Of a stretch of 40,667 bases of DNA, positions 1 through 7,626 are shown piece by piece. Origin of the DNA: an uncultured Collinsella sp. (GTDB lineage: Bacteria > Actinomycetota > Coriobacteriia > Coriobacteriales > Coriobacteriaceae); contig UQIK01000023.1 of NCBI GenBank assembly GCA_900541125.1, positions 1-40,667 on the forward strand, in the 5' to 3' direction. A program made the position numbers and the translations under genes. How positions within the stretch are numbered: the first letter of the stretch is position 1; the number at the start of each line of letters is the position of its first letter. Below the pieces are notes generated by a model, which did no database searches, was not told the origin of the DNA, and saw only the letters and a list, made by a program, of their open reading frames with translations.

Positions 1-278
1 GCCGCGCGGCAAGGAGATATATTGCCAGACCGGAGGGGCGCCGTGGGCGGGAATCGCGCACTCCATATTTTGTTCACAAATGAATAGGTCCCTCAGTCGC
101 ATCACTGAGGTTAAAACTGAAGCATTGGCTTCTGATATTGGCGATGACCAGCTGTTTTATGAGTATTGAGACATCGGTCATCTCTGGAGCGCTACTTTAC
201 TCCAAAGGCATCAGCCATTTGTTTCCCATCGGTAAAAGGCAGGTTTTGTTCGCCAAGCGTTCTTATATATAGACAGAT
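1..278. other. Intergenic, no gene recognised
   Basis: I see no convincing gene here. The only open frames are very short: a 29-codon plus-strand frame starting at 80 and a 35-codon minus-strand frame, neither with a recognisable product or a good ribosome site. A small hairpin, CCTCAGT/ACTGAGG, lies near 92-111. The stretch may hold decayed sequence at the distal end of the tRNA-Lys repeat cluster. Confidence 0.4.
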
Positions 279-280
279 AC

Positions 281-292
281 GGGTTCGAACCC
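281..292. repeat. T-arm-like palindrome, distal copy
   Basis: GGGTTCGAACCC is identical in form to a tRNA T-arm but has no tRNA around it. It sits just beyond the second terminator hairpin downstream of tRNA-Lys, as the related GGGTTTGAACCC (460-471) sits beyond the first. I read it as the outer end of a repeated tRNA-associated unit. Confidence 0.45.
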
Positions 293-305
293 ATGAAACG
301 GCGAC

Positions 306-335
306 AAAAAAGACGGCCAACCGAAGTTGACCGTC
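306..335 (-). terminator. Orphan terminator after displaced tRNA-Lys 3' end
   Basis: A ten-base-pair stem (312-321 with 326-335, one G-U pair) closes on a four-base loop and is followed on the minus strand by six T. It resembles the tRNA-Lys terminator at 485-514 in position and in its shared CCAACCG core, and it follows the displaced tRNA 3' end at 349-367. It looks like a second copy of a tRNA 3' end plus terminator unit. Confidence 0.6.
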
Positions 336-348
336 TCGGCAATCTTTG

Positions 349-367
349 GGTGGGCCGTCAGGGGTTC
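349..367 (-). repeat. Displaced copy of the tRNA-Lys 3' end
   Basis: This 19-nt stretch is identical to 525-543, the 3' end of tRNA-Lys (half of the T-arm, the acceptor strand, the discriminator and two bases of CCA). Nothing else of a tRNA is attached. This is what remains when an element integrates at a tRNA 3' end and supplies a replacement end, although duplication with decay could also produce it. Confidence 0.6.
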
Positions 368-457
368 AGCCTGCTTCGCAGGCGGCCGCTGCGGCGCTTT
401 CTCGCCTTGCGCGCTGCGCTGGCAAACGCTCACGCGTTTACTCAGCTCCGCGCCCCG
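368..457. repeat. Hairpin-rich filler between tRNA-Lys 3'-end copies
   Basis: The segment consists of short GC-rich palindromes, including GCCTGCTTCGCAGGC (369-383) and the imperfect AAACGCTCACGCGTTT (424-439). Its layout matches the filler beside tRNA-Gly (9226-9330), which has CAAACGCTTCGCGTTTG and ATTTGCTTCGCAAAT. It does not code for a plausible protein. It is probably part of a dispersed repeat family. Confidence 0.5.
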
Positions 458-459
458 AC

Positions 460-471
460 GGGTTTGAACCC
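460..471. repeat. T-arm-like palindrome, proximal copy
   Basis: GGGTTTGAACCC lies between the tRNA-Lys terminator and the hairpin-rich filler and has no tRNA body around it. It pairs with the similar element at 281-292. Confidence 0.45.
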
Positions 472-484
472 ATGTCGCGGCAAC

Positions 485-514
485 AAAAAAGCGACCAACC
501 GGAGTCGATCGCTT
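485..514 (-). terminator. Terminator of tRNA-Lys
   Basis: Stem AAGCGA/TCGCTT (489-494 with 509-514), followed on the minus strand by a run of T (plus-strand A 485-490). It starts 10 bases beyond the CCA end of the tRNA. Confidence 0.7.
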
Positions 515-523
515 TCTTTTCTA

Positions 524-599
524 TGGTGGGCCGTCAGGGGTTCGAACCCTGGACCTTGGGATTAAAAGTCCCCTGCTCTGCCAGCTGAGCTAACGGCCC
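524..599 (-). tRNA. tRNA-Lys (anticodon TTT)
   Basis: Read on the minus strand, the 76-nt gene has acceptor strands GGGCCGT/ACGGCCC, a D-arm beginning GCTC, anticodon loop CTTTTAA, T-arm GGGTTCGAACCC, discriminator A and an encoded CCA. The TTT anticodon reads both lysine codons. It has its own promoter overlapping the end of the aminopeptidase gene, its own terminator, and a displaced copy of its 3' end downstream. Confidence 0.96.
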
Positions 600-608
600 G
601 CGGGTGGC

Positions 609-637
609 ATTGTACCACGGTCTGGGACTATTCCCAA
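609..637 (-). promoter_or_regulatory. Promoter of tRNA-Lys
   Basis: On the minus strand TTGGGA (637-632) and TACAAT (614-609) are separated by 17 bases, and the tRNA begins 9 bases further on. The -35 box lies inside the last codons of the aminopeptidase gene, whose stop codon is at 628-630. The -10 is good; the -35 matches 4 of 6. Confidence 0.55.
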
Positions 638-1908
638 CTCCATTGGCCGTTCTGGAAAATCACAACTTCACGTCCATCAGGCGTAATGCCCGTAATATCG
701 ATGTCGTCCGTGCCGATCATAAAATCGACGTGTGTGCTCGAGACGTTAACGCCATGCTCCAGGAGCTCCTCCTTGGACATGTCATACCCACCCTCGATGC
801 ATTCGGGGAAACCGACACCTAGCGCGAGATGGCAGCTAGCATTCTCGTCATAGAGCGTATCGTAGAACAGAACACCACTTTCGCGGATCGGCGTGTTCTT
901 GGAAATGAGCGCGACCTCTCCCAGGTGAGCAGCGCCCTCGTCAGTATCGATGATACTTGCGAGCGTTGCCTTGCCCACGCGGGCGTCGTAGTCCACCACG
1001 CGGCCGCCCTCGAACTTAATCCAAAAATCTTCGACCTTATTGCCGTGATGGATGAGCGGCATGGCCGAGTACACGATACCGTCGGCGCGCATGCGATCGG
1101 GCGAAGTGAAGACTTCCTCGGTGGGAATGTTGGGGAAGAAGGGGTGCCCATCGGGCGTCTTGCCCTTGCCGCCGGCCCACTCGTGACCTTTCGTCATGCC
1201 AATCGTCAGATCGGTTCCATTTGCCGCGTTGTAATGCAGGTAGTCGAAACGATTGTCGTTCAGGAAACGCAGGTTCTTTTCGAATGCGGCGTCATGGAGT
1301 TCCCAGTCGCTCTCTGGGTCCTGGCCATCGGCGCGCGCGGTGTGCAGAATCGCATTCCACAGCTTATAGATTGCAACCTCATCGGCGTCTCCTGGGAACA
1401 CCTCGTGCGCCCAAGCCACGACCGGAGCGCCGGCGATGCACCACGGATTGATGTTGTAATCCAGTCCACGGCGGAAAACTTTGCACTGCGTATTCCTCGC
1501 CTTTGATGCCGCGGCCGGCTTGGCTGGATCGATGCCCTTGAGGGCCGCAGGATCCGCACCCTCGATAAAGACAAAGCAGGCACCATCCTGGGCCAAGGAA
1601 TCCAGCTGCATGCGCTTCCACTCGGGCGTCTGCTCAAAATAGCTTTTCTCGACATGCTCGTACGTGAGCCTCGTCACGGCATCATCGGCCCAAATGACCG
1701 TCACGTGGCCGGCGCCGGCAGCATAGGCCTCCGCGACCACCACGCGCGCAAACGGCGCGCACTCGACCGGAGACTGAACGACGACCTCCTGGCCGGGCTT
1801 GACGTTTACGCCCTTGCGGACGACCAGACGCGCGTAGTTTTTAATCTTGGGCTCCAGGGCCTTCATGCCCTCCAGAGCCTCTTCGACCGTCAGGGCAGCT
1901 CGAATCAT
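628..1908 (-). CDS. M29-family metalloaminopeptidase
   Basis: Predicted cytosolic two-metal aminopeptidase of family M29 (thermophilic aminopeptidase/AmpS/PepS type), which removes N-terminal residues from peptides. Conserved blocks are visible in the C-terminal half: EEVFTSPDR, a downstream histidine in MPLIHHGNK, FYDTLYDENASCHLALG and the final NVSSTHVDFMIG, which carry the Glu, His, Tyr and Asp ligands of this family. At 426 residues it is close to the usual length of about 410. An in-frame ATG four codons upstream (1920) exists, but the motif GGAG lies seven to eight bases before the ATG at 1908, so that start is preferred. The gene stands alone between a terminator for the preceding gene and tRNA-Lys. 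Family assignment is firm; substrate is unknown. Confidence 0.9.
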   Translation of the reverse strand: MIRAALTVEEALEGMKALEPKIKNYARLVVRKGVNVKPGQEVVVQSPVECAPFARVVVAEAYAAGAGHVTVIWADDAVTRLTYEHVEKSYFEQTPEWKRMQLDSLAQDGACFVFIEGADPAALKGIDPAKPAAASKARNTQCKVFRRGLDYNINPWCIAGAPVVAWAHEVFPGDADEVAIYKLWNAILHTARADGQDPESDWELHDAAFEKNLRFLNDNRFDYLHYNAANGTDLTIGMTKGHEWAGGKGKTPDGHPFFPNIPTEEVFTSPDRMRADGIVYSAMPLIHHGNKVEDFWIKFEGGRVVDYDARVGKATLASIIDTDEGAAHLGEVALISKNTPIRESGVLFYDTLYDENASCHLALGVGFPECIEGGYDMSKEELLEHGVNVSSTHVDFMIGTDDIDITGITPDGREVVIFQNGQWSWE

Positions 1909-1936
1909 GTGCCACTCCATCTATCTATAGAACAGT

Positions 1937-1967
1937 AAAAAGGCGCGCCGCAAAAACGACGCGCCTT
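1937..1967 (-). terminator. Terminator after the purC-membrane protein pair
   Basis: Stem AAGGCGCG/CGCGCCTT with a T-rich run after it on the minus strand. It separates the membrane protein gene (stop at 1998) from the aminopeptidase gene. Confidence 0.75.
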
Positions 1968-1997
1968 ATATCTTAGCGATAAGTATGTATGCAAACG

Positions 1998-2573
1998 CTA
2001 CTTCTTCTTGGAGTCCTTCTTGTCCTCCTCGGCAGCCGCGCGCTCAATAAGAGCGTTGAGCTTGTTCTCGGACATGCCCTCGGCCTGCGCGCGGTACATG
2101 TTGCGCAAGGGACGAATACGAGCGAAGTCATAGATAAAGTCGCCCAAAATGATGACGTAGGACAAAACAATGCCGACCATCTGGACAGGGCTGGACACCA
2201 TGCCAGCGGGAGCGAAGTACAGCGAGGCCCAAATTGCCACGACGAGCACCATGCCAATGGCGAGCACAATCCACCAGATGCGACGGCGCTTGGTGTAGTC
2301 CTCGTCCTGCTTGAGGAGGATATTCGACACCGTATAGATGCGGTCCTCCTTGGCGCGCTGCTTAGCCTTACGGGCGCGCTTCTCCTCTTTAGAGAGGCCC
2401 TCGAGGTTCTCGCCCTTCTCGAGCTCTTTGCGGCGTGCCTTAGACGAAGCCGGCACGACGCGAACGGAGCTCGCTGCTTGGCGGGCGGGCTTAGCAGATG
2501 CGGCAGACTTGCGCGCAACCCCGGTAACTTCGTGGGATTGCGTGCGCTTGTTCGTGGCGCTACGGGTACTCAC
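1998..2573 (-). CDS. Basic two-span membrane protein, function unknown
   Basis: The 191-residue product begins with about 95 highly charged, mostly basic residues rich in Lys, Arg, Ala and Ser, with no signal peptide. Two hydrophobic segments follow (about 101-123 and 128-148), joined by a short Pro/Gly-containing turn, and the protein ends in a charged tail KKDSKKK. The lysine-rich N-terminus and two adjacent spans recall small actinobacterial membrane proteins of DUF3043 type, but I cannot confirm that family by eye. It directly abuts purC (start one base beyond the purC stop), so the two are probably co-transcribed, although no functional tie to purine synthesis is evident. Confidence 0.75.
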   Translation of the reverse strand: MSTRSATNKRTQSHEVTGVARKSAASAKPARQAASSVRVVPASSKARRKELEKGENLEGLSKEEKRARKAKQRAKEDRIYTVSNILLKQDEDYTKRRRIWWIVLAIGMVLVVAIWASLYFAPAGMVSSPVQMVGIVLSYVIILGDFIYDFARIRPLRNMYRAQAEGMSENKLNALIERAAAEEDKKDSKKK

Positions 2574-3461
2574 TTATGCGTTCTCCTTCATGCTTGTGAA
2601 CTGGGAGCCCGTGATGATCTGGAAGGCCTCGCGATAGCGCTCGGACGTGCCATCGATGACCTCGGCGGGCAGGTGCGGGGTCTCCCCCGTCATATCCCAG
2701 TTGGCCTTGAGCCAATTGCGGACGAATTGCTTGTCGTAGCTAGGCTGGATCTTGCCCTCCTCGTAGCTGGCAGCAGGCCAGAAACGGCTGGAGTCGGGCG
2801 TGAGGTACTCGTCGATCAGCGTGACCTTGCCATCAATAACACCAAACTCGAACTTGGTGTCGGCAATGATGATGCCACGGGTCGCGGCGTACTCGGCGGC
2901 AGCCTTGTAGATCTTGAGGGAAAGGTCACGAATCTGCGTGGCGATGTCCTCGCCCACGATCTCGCAGCAACGCTCGAACGAGATGTTCTCGTCGTGGTCA
3001 CCGATCTCGGCCTTCGTGGACGGCGTGAACAGCGGCTCAGGAAGCTTGGAAGCCTCGGTCAGGCCCTCAGGCAGCTGGATGCCGCAGACGGTGCCGTTCT
3101 CGTCGTAGGTCTTCTTGCCCGAACCGGTCAGATAGCCGCGGACGATGCACTCGATAGGAATCGTCTGGGCCTTCTTAACCAGCATGGCGCGGCCAGCGAG
3201 GTAGTCACGATACTCAGCAAACTCCTCGGGGAAATCCGCCGGGTCGATGGAAACGAGATGGTTGGGGACGATGTCGGCAAACTTATCGAACCAGAATGCC
3301 GAGATGCGATTGAGTACCTCTCCCTTAAACGGAATCTCGTCGGGAAGAATGAAGTCGAACGCAGAAATGCGGTCGGTGGCGACCATCAGCAGGTTTTCAC
3401 CGGCATCGTAAATATCACGAACCTTGCCACGGGAATCCGGACGACGCTCCATCGTTGTCAC
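2574..3461 (-). CDS. purC: SAICAR synthetase (phosphoribosylaminoimidazole-succinocarboxamide synthase)
   Basis: Catalyses the ATP-dependent ligation of aspartate to CAIR in de novo purine synthesis. Recognised from the N-terminal GKVRDIYD, the block ATDRISAFDFILPDEIP, IECIVRGYLTGSG and the late DEYLTPDSSRFW. At about 295 residues it belongs to the longer form of the family. The frame extends to a GTG at 3470, but the sequence AAGGAG (3475-3470) overlaps that codon and sits eight bases before the in-frame GTG at 3461, which is therefore the likely start. purB is nearby (7627-8973), but the two are separated by unrelated genes and are not one operon. Confidence 0.95.
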   Translation of the reverse strand: MTTMERRPDSRGKVRDIYDAGENLLMVATDRISAFDFILPDEIPFKGEVLNRISAFWFDKFADIVPNHLVSIDPADFPEEFAEYRDYLAGRAMLVKKAQTIPIECIVRGYLTGSGKKTYDENGTVCGIQLPEGLTEASKLPEPLFTPSTKAEIGDHDENISFERCCEIVGEDIATQIRDLSLKIYKAAAEYAATRGIIIADTKFEFGVIDGKVTLIDEYLTPDSSRFWPAASYEEGKIQPSYDKQFVRNWLKANWDMTGETPHLPAEVIDGTSERYREAFQIITGSQFTSMKENA

Positions 3462-3492
3462 GTGAGTCACTCCTTACCTAAATACGACAGAA

Positions 3493-3512
3493 ATGCGGGT
3501 TCTTTCCCGCAT
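3493..3512 (-). terminator. Hairpin after the sensor kinase gene
   Basis: Stem ATGCGGG/CCCGCAT with a six-base loop, followed on the minus strand by TTCTGT. It lies in the 100-bp gap between the kinase stop and purC. It could end the two-component operon. Confidence 0.5.
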
Positions 3513-3570
3513 GTTTTCGCAAACTCGGAGCGGCAGGGACGCGGCCCCTCCTTCACCGAATAGCGAAAAG

Positions 3571-5136
3571 CTAGTGCTCCATTGTAGTAGATGCCGCGTC
3601 TGCCGTGTGCTCGCGGGGCAGATGAATTGTAAAAGTCGTACCCTTTCCAAGCTCCGACTCCACGGATATGTAGCCATGGTGACGCTCGACGATCTGCTTA
3701 GTCACGGCGAGGCCAACGCCCAGGCCGCCAGCTTCGCGGGCGCGGCTGGCATCGGCGCGCCAAAACCGCCCGAAGATGCGCGACAAATCGTCCTTGGCAA
3801 TACCGATGCCGGTATCAGAAACGGCAATGCTGACGTGCTTGCGGTCACTGAGCACCGACACCACGACCCAACCGCCCTCGGGGGTGTAGCGCATGGCGTT
3901 GCTCATGAGGTTGATAACACATTGCGTGATCATGTCGGGATCGGCCTCGACGACATCGTCGTGACCCTGGGTCTCGTCCGCAAAACGCAGGCGCAGATCG
4001 CGGTCGACAAACAGGCGCTCCTGGGCATTAACGATGGAACGCACGAAAGGAACCATGTCCACCGGCTCAAGGTTGAGCGGAGCCGTGCTGTTTTCCATGC
4101 GCGACAGGTCGAGCATCTGCTGCACCAGACGAGCCAGGCGACGCGTCTCGGAAGCAACGGTTTCCAAATGCTCATCGTCGGTGGGATACACGCCATCCTG
4201 CATGGCCTCGACCGTTGCGAGCATGGCCATAAGCGGCGTGCGAAGCTCGTGTGCAACGTCTGAGGTCAGGCGCTTCTCGTGTTTCATATCCTTCTCGAGC
4301 GAAGTGGCCATCTCATCGAAGGTCTCACCCAGCTGATCGATCTCGTCATCACCGCGCAGTCCCGTGCGAGCCGACAGGTCGCCGTCACGGATTTGCTTTG
4401 CGGTACTGGTGATGCGATGAATCGGCTTGGTGAGCATGCGCGACACGAGCGATCCGATAACGACCGAAATGCAGATTGCAACAACCGCGGCGAGGGCCAT
4501 GGCGTTAAAGGTCTTCTCCCTAAACGCAGAGTCCGCCTTGGTGAGCAGAGCGTCGGAGCCGATGGCCCACAGCTTTACCTGTCCGACATGCTCGCCGGAA
4601 GACGTTACAATCTCGACGTTAGCAACGCTATCGGAGTCGGTTGGAGCAGACGAGACCGGGCTATGCGATGCCCTCTTGCCGCTCGTGTCGTCGGTCGTAG
4701 CCTGGTTTTCGCGTACATCGGCGGTGGCGCTTGCCGAGGGCCAGGAATCGTCATAAACGATCACGCCCTTTTTATTGACGACCTGCATACCCAGATCGTC
4801 GGAAACCAAACTCGACGTTGCGACCGTGCGCAGTTCTCCCGCGGTCCAAGAGCCGTTTTCCTCATATGAGGTTGCCAACTTCTCGGCAGCGGAATTTGCG
4901 ATTTCGACGATATTGGAGCGTGTGTAATCCGAAAAGACCGTGCCCCACACAACAGAGACAACGCCCACCAGCACCAATACCGTCATGAGCGATGTCAGAG
5001 CAAAAGCAAGTGCCATGCGCGAGGGATAGCTCATCGTTGGCCGTGAATCGGAACGAGGCGTGTTCCAACTAGCCTTGGAACCCGCCTCGCTCTCCTGCTT
5101 GTGCTTTTGTCCGATTTCAAAGCGCGCAGGTGTCAT
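3571..5136 (-). CDS. Membrane sensor histidine kinase
   Basis: Sensor half of a two-component system. The 521-residue protein has a charged 40-residue N-terminal tail, a membrane span (about 42-65), an extracytoplasmic sensing region of about 145 residues rich in Ser/Thr/Asp, a second span (about 212-232), a HAMP linker, a HisKA domain with phosphoacceptor His296 in DVAHELRTPL, and a HATPase_c domain with an N-box (NLMSNAMRYTPEGG), DTGIGIAKDDL and GLGVGLAVTKQIVERHHG. It lies 11 bases downstream of the response regulator gene and is surely its partner. The overall layout is like MprB/CiaH-type kinases. The signal is unknown. The long cytoplasmic tail before the first span is unusual, and a later Met at 35 is an alternative start. 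Confidence 0.93.
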   Translation of the reverse strand: MTPARFEIGQKHKQESEAGSKASWNTPRSDSRPTMSYPSRMALAFALTSLMTVLVLVGVVSVVWGTVFSDYTRSNIVEIANSAAEKLATSYEENGSWTAGELRTVATSSLVSDDLGMQVVNKKGVIVYDDSWPSASATADVRENQATTDDTSGKRASHSPVSSAPTDSDSVANVEIVTSSGEHVGQVKLWAIGSDALLTKADSAFREKTFNAMALAAVVAICISVVIGSLVSRMLTKPIHRITSTAKQIRDGDLSARTGLRGDDEIDQLGETFDEMATSLEKDMKHEKRLTSDVAHELRTPLMAMLATVEAMQDGVYPTDDEHLETVASETRRLARLVQQMLDLSRMENSTAPLNLEPVDMVPFVRSIVNAQERLFVDRDLRLRFADETQGHDDVVEADPDMITQCVINLMSNAMRYTPEGGWVVVSVLSDRKHVSIAVSDTGIGIAKDDLSRIFGRFWRADASRAREAGGLGVGLAVTKQIVERHHGYISVESELGKGTTFTIHLPREHTADAASTTMEH

Positions 5137-5147
5137 ATGTGATTTCC

Positions 5148-5870
5148 CTATTTCTCGTCCGACTTATCGGTCTTGGCCGGAGCCTCGAAGCGATAGCCGA
5201 CACCATGGACGGTGTAGAGCCACTTGGGCTTCTTGGGATCATCGCCCAGCTTGGCGCGAAGGTTCTTCACGTGGCTATCGATGGTGCGCTCATAGCCCTC
5301 AAAGTCGTACCCGAGCACCTTCTCGACCAGCTCCATGCGGTTATACACACGGCCGGGATGGCGGGCAAGCGTGGTGAGCAGCTTGAACTCGGAAGCCGTC
5401 AGATCGACTTCTTTGCCTTCGACCAAGATCTTGTGGCCCGAGATATCGATGACCAGATCGCCGAAGTCGAGTACCTCGACGGCGGGCTCGTCGGCCTGGT
5501 GGGCACGACGGAACAGGGCGCGTACGCGGGCGACAAGCTCGCGCGGCGAGAACGGCTTAATCAGGTAGTCGTCGGCGCCGAGCTCAAGACCGATAATACG
5601 GTCCTCGATCTCGCCCTTGGCAGTCAGCATGATGATGGGAACATCCGAGGTATCGCGAATGGTGCGGCAAACGCGCTCGCCGGGGATCTTGGGGAGCATA
5701 AGGTCGAGCACGACCAGGTCGAACTGATGCTTCTCGAACTCCTCGATCGCGGACTGACCGTCGCCGACGCCCACAACCCAGTAGCCTTCGCGCTCGAGAT
5801 AGGCAGCGACGGCGTCACGGATTGCCTTCTCATCCTCGACCAGCAGAATCTTTTTTGCATCTGAAGCCAT
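5148..5870 (-). CDS. OmpR/PhoB-family response regulator
   Basis: DNA-binding partner of the kinase downstream. The receiver domain (about 6-120) has the acidic pocket in VEDE, phosphoacceptor Asp56 in VVLDLMLP, Thr83 in IIMLTAKG and Lys105 in LIKPF. A winged-helix trans_reg_C domain (about 138-232) includes LTASEFKLL, RTIDSHVKNLRAKLGDD and the terminal VHGVGYRF. The frame begins at a TTG at 5891, but a G-rich ribosome site (AGGGGGG) stands seven bases before the ATG at 5870, giving MASDAKKILLVEDE, the normal start for the family. The target genes are not evident; the lipoprotein gene upstream is one candidate. Confidence 0.95.
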   Translation of the reverse strand: MASDAKKILLVEDEKAIRDAVAAYLEREGYWVVGVGDGQSAIEEFEKHQFDLVVLDLMLPKIPGERVCRTIRDTSDVPIIMLTAKGEIEDRIIGLELGADDYLIKPFSPRELVARVRALFRRAHQADEPAVEVLDFGDLVIDISGHKILVEGKEVDLTASEFKLLTTLARHPGRVYNRMELVEKVLGYDFEGYERTIDSHVKNLRAKLGDDPKKPKWLYTVHGVGYRFEAPAKTDKSDEK

Positions 5871-5925
5871 AACACGGCCCCCCTGTCTCAATTAGCTAAG
5901 AACAAGCCCATTTTAACGCACCTGA

Positions 5926-5964
5926 GCCCGCCAGATGCCGCTATGACGCGGCAGCTCGGCGGGC
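5926..5964. other. Stem-loop between the lipoprotein and response regulator genes
   Basis: Nested stem GCCCGCC/GGCGGGC with an inner TGCCGC/GCGGCA hairpin. No T run follows it on the minus strand, so it may be a weak terminator or a leader structure of the two-component operon. Confidence 0.4.
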
Positions 5965-6023
5965 GGTACTCACAATTACAACGCGTTTATTCCCCTGTTG
6001 GCGCCTTTTTAACCCCTCTAAGC

Positions 6024-7235
6024 TTAAAGAGAGAATAGGCGTGCAGTGACTGTCTCTGGTATACCCTGGCTGTTGCGCACCGTGGCGTACGTAAGGAATG
6101 AGTCCGATTTTCCCGCCGTAGCTGGATAATCGCCATACTCCAAAGCGCGGTCGGGCGACAGCAGCGAGCCATAGGTCTTGGCAGAGGTGTCGATCAGGAA
6201 ATGCGACGCCTGTACCTTAACAAGGTATTTATTCTTCTTGCCAGCCGCACATGCGAGCGGCTCACGGGACAGGAAGAGATACGGCCCTCCCTCATTACCG
6301 ATATACGTGCCCATGTTGCCCAGGCTGCCCACGCCACTATAGGCCGCCTCGATAGAAAACACGAAGGTATCGCCCATATATACGGCCTCGAAAGGCGAGA
6401 CTGACGAGGGAAGGACTAGCTGGGCACGTTTGGTGTTGTTGCCGTCGGTCAAATCGATTGCCGTTATGCCGTAGTAGACGCCCTCGTCGTTGCGGACACG
6501 CGGCGAGATGGTCAAAATGCCGTCGCTCGCGCGCGGGGCCGATGCAAAGCGGCCCGTCGATTTCCAAATTGTCTCGGCCTTGGATTCATCAAGCGAGCGA
6601 CGATAGCAAAACGAATCACTACTCGTTTTATTGCCGCCTGCCGAAGGCATTTTATACCAGATGACTGATGACCCGAACGCCGTAAACAGGGGCGGATCAT
6701 AGTCCTTGCCACCTCGATCGAGCTCAACCGCATCGCCAGAGAGCGAAGCGCCCGACAGATTTTGAGCGTAGAGCTTCCACGATGAATTGGCAAAGTTCAT
6801 CTCAACCCACGCGAATACGCCGTCGCCGGCGCGGACATCGTAGAATGCATATCCCGTGCCCTCGACAGGATCCTCGATTAATGTGGTAAGCGAGCCATCG
6901 CCCAGGTTGAGCACACCGAGCGTGTTGGCGTGCAGTGCCGATGCGGGCGCCATCATCGCCGCGGCGTAATCGCCGTCGCAGTAGTACAGCAGCGTACCCA
7001 GAGGCAGCGTCCACGACGCCGCCGGCTCAAGATCGATGTCGACTGCCTCGTACTCATCCGTAATCGAGATGATTTTGGAATCGTCCTTGATAACCTGCGG
7101 CTCGCCGGCAGCATCATCGCTGGTACCCGGTTTTTTCGAGCATCCGGCAAGCACCGTGGCAGCGCCCGCGGCAGCCCCACCGAGTACAAAGCCGCGACGC
7201 GATATTCCGTTCTTGATGTGATCGGCGATACCCAT
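6024..7235 (-). CDS. Tat-type lipoprotein with probable beta-propeller body
   Basis: Predicted surface lipoprotein of 403 residues. The N-terminus carries a twin-arginine motif (SRRGFVLGG, 12-20), a hydrophobic stretch and a lipobox LAGC with Cys32 as the lipidated residue, so it is probably exported folded and anchored to the outer face of the membrane. The mature part is rich in beta-strand-like repeats with recurrent Gly-Asp and aromatic residues (for example YYCDGDYAAAM, VRAGDGVFAWVEMN, YMGDTFVFSIEA), which suggests a WD40/TolB-like propeller, although no family motif is decisive. Its ATG overlaps the stop of the TSCPD gene upstream by one base (TAATG), which implies translational coupling. 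Function unknown. Confidence 0.85.
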   Translation of the reverse strand: MGIADHIKNGISRRGFVLGGAAAGAATVLAGCSKKPGTSDDAAGEPQVIKDDSKIISITDEYEAVDIDLEPAASWTLPLGTLLYYCDGDYAAAMMAPASALHANTLGVLNLGDGSLTTLIEDPVEGTGYAFYDVRAGDGVFAWVEMNFANSSWKLYAQNLSGASLSGDAVELDRGGKDYDPPLFTAFGSSVIWYKMPSAGGNKTSSDSFCYRRSLDESKAETIWKSTGRFASAPRASDGILTISPRVRNDEGVYYGITAIDLTDGNNTKRAQLVLPSSVSPFEAVYMGDTFVFSIEAAYSGVGSLGNMGTYIGNEGGPYLFLSREPLACAAGKKNKYLVKVQASHFLIDTSAKTYGSLLSPDRALEYGDYPATAGKSDSFLTYATVRNSQGIPETVTARLFSL

Positions 7236-7498
7236 TAGGCGATCTCGGCGCGAGCGGCCTCGATAGCGCGCGTAAGCTGGTCGGCGCAGGAGGTCTTTTT
7301 CATACCGCAGGTATTACCGGCGAGAACCTCGATTACGCGATCGGCAGGAGCGCCCTCGACCAGCTTGGAGATTGCCTTGAGATTGCCGTCGCAGCCACCG
7401 GTAAACTCAACGCCCATCACCTTGTTGCCGTCATCGGAAAGGTCAAGGTGAATATTGCGAGCACACACGCCCTGAGGCTTGTAATCAAACGAAATCAT
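7235..7498 (-). CDS. TSCPD-domain protein (TIGR03905-like)
   Basis: Small protein of 87 residues that looks like a complete stand-alone TSCPD domain, the module also found at the C-terminus of some ribonucleotide reductases and proposed to bind metal or nucleotide. Features are the conserved cysteines in VCARNI, GGCDGNL, NTCGMKKTSCADQL, plus an Arg/Ala-rich C-terminal helix. The single-domain form is typical of anaerobic Gram-positives. It begins at ATG 7498 after a GAGAGGGG ribosome site, has its own promoter, and its stop overlaps the lipoprotein start. Exact function is unknown. Confidence 0.82.
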   Translation of the reverse strand: MISFDYKPQGVCARNIHLDLSDDGNKVMGVEFTGGCDGNLKAISKLVEGAPADRVIEVLAGNTCGMKKTSCADQLTRAIEAARAEIA

Positions 7499-7530
7499 GC
7501 GATCCCCTCTCAGAATGTTATTCGAGACGA

Positions 7531-7559
7531 CTATTATCCCCGTCTTTCCCTAAATGCAA
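7531..7559 (-). promoter_or_regulatory. Promoter of the TSCPD-lipoprotein operon
   Basis: On the minus strand TTGCAT (7559-7554) and TAATAG (7536-7531) lie 17 bases apart, about 33 bases before the ATG at 7498. A fair match to the vegetative consensus. Confidence 0.45.
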
Positions 7560-7562
7560 CGA

Positions 7563-7600
7563 GGCGCTTCGCCGGCAACACACATTACCAGCAAAGCGCC
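7563..7600 (-). terminator. Stem-loop after purB
   Basis: A 13-pair stem (7563-7575 with 7588-7600, three G-U pairs) lies 27 bases beyond the purB stop. The T run after it is poor, so termination may be inefficient. It overlaps no promoter element of the next operon. Confidence 0.55.
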
Positions 7601-7626
7601 CTAAAAAGCTAACGTTATGCCCGAAC

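Noticed and set aside
281..292. A second or third tRNA gene near tRNA-Lys
   Set aside because: Only T-arm or acceptor pieces are present; no D-arm or anticodon arm can be folded.
293..588. Two overlapping small plus-strand frames over tRNA-Lys
   Set aside because: They translate the antisense of tRNA-Lys and its displaced copies (the familiar RGSNPG and GFEPWTLG peptides), not a gene.
1989..3563. 524-codon open frame on the plus strand
   Set aside because: Antisense to purC and the two-span membrane protein gene; composition is that of a shadow frame.
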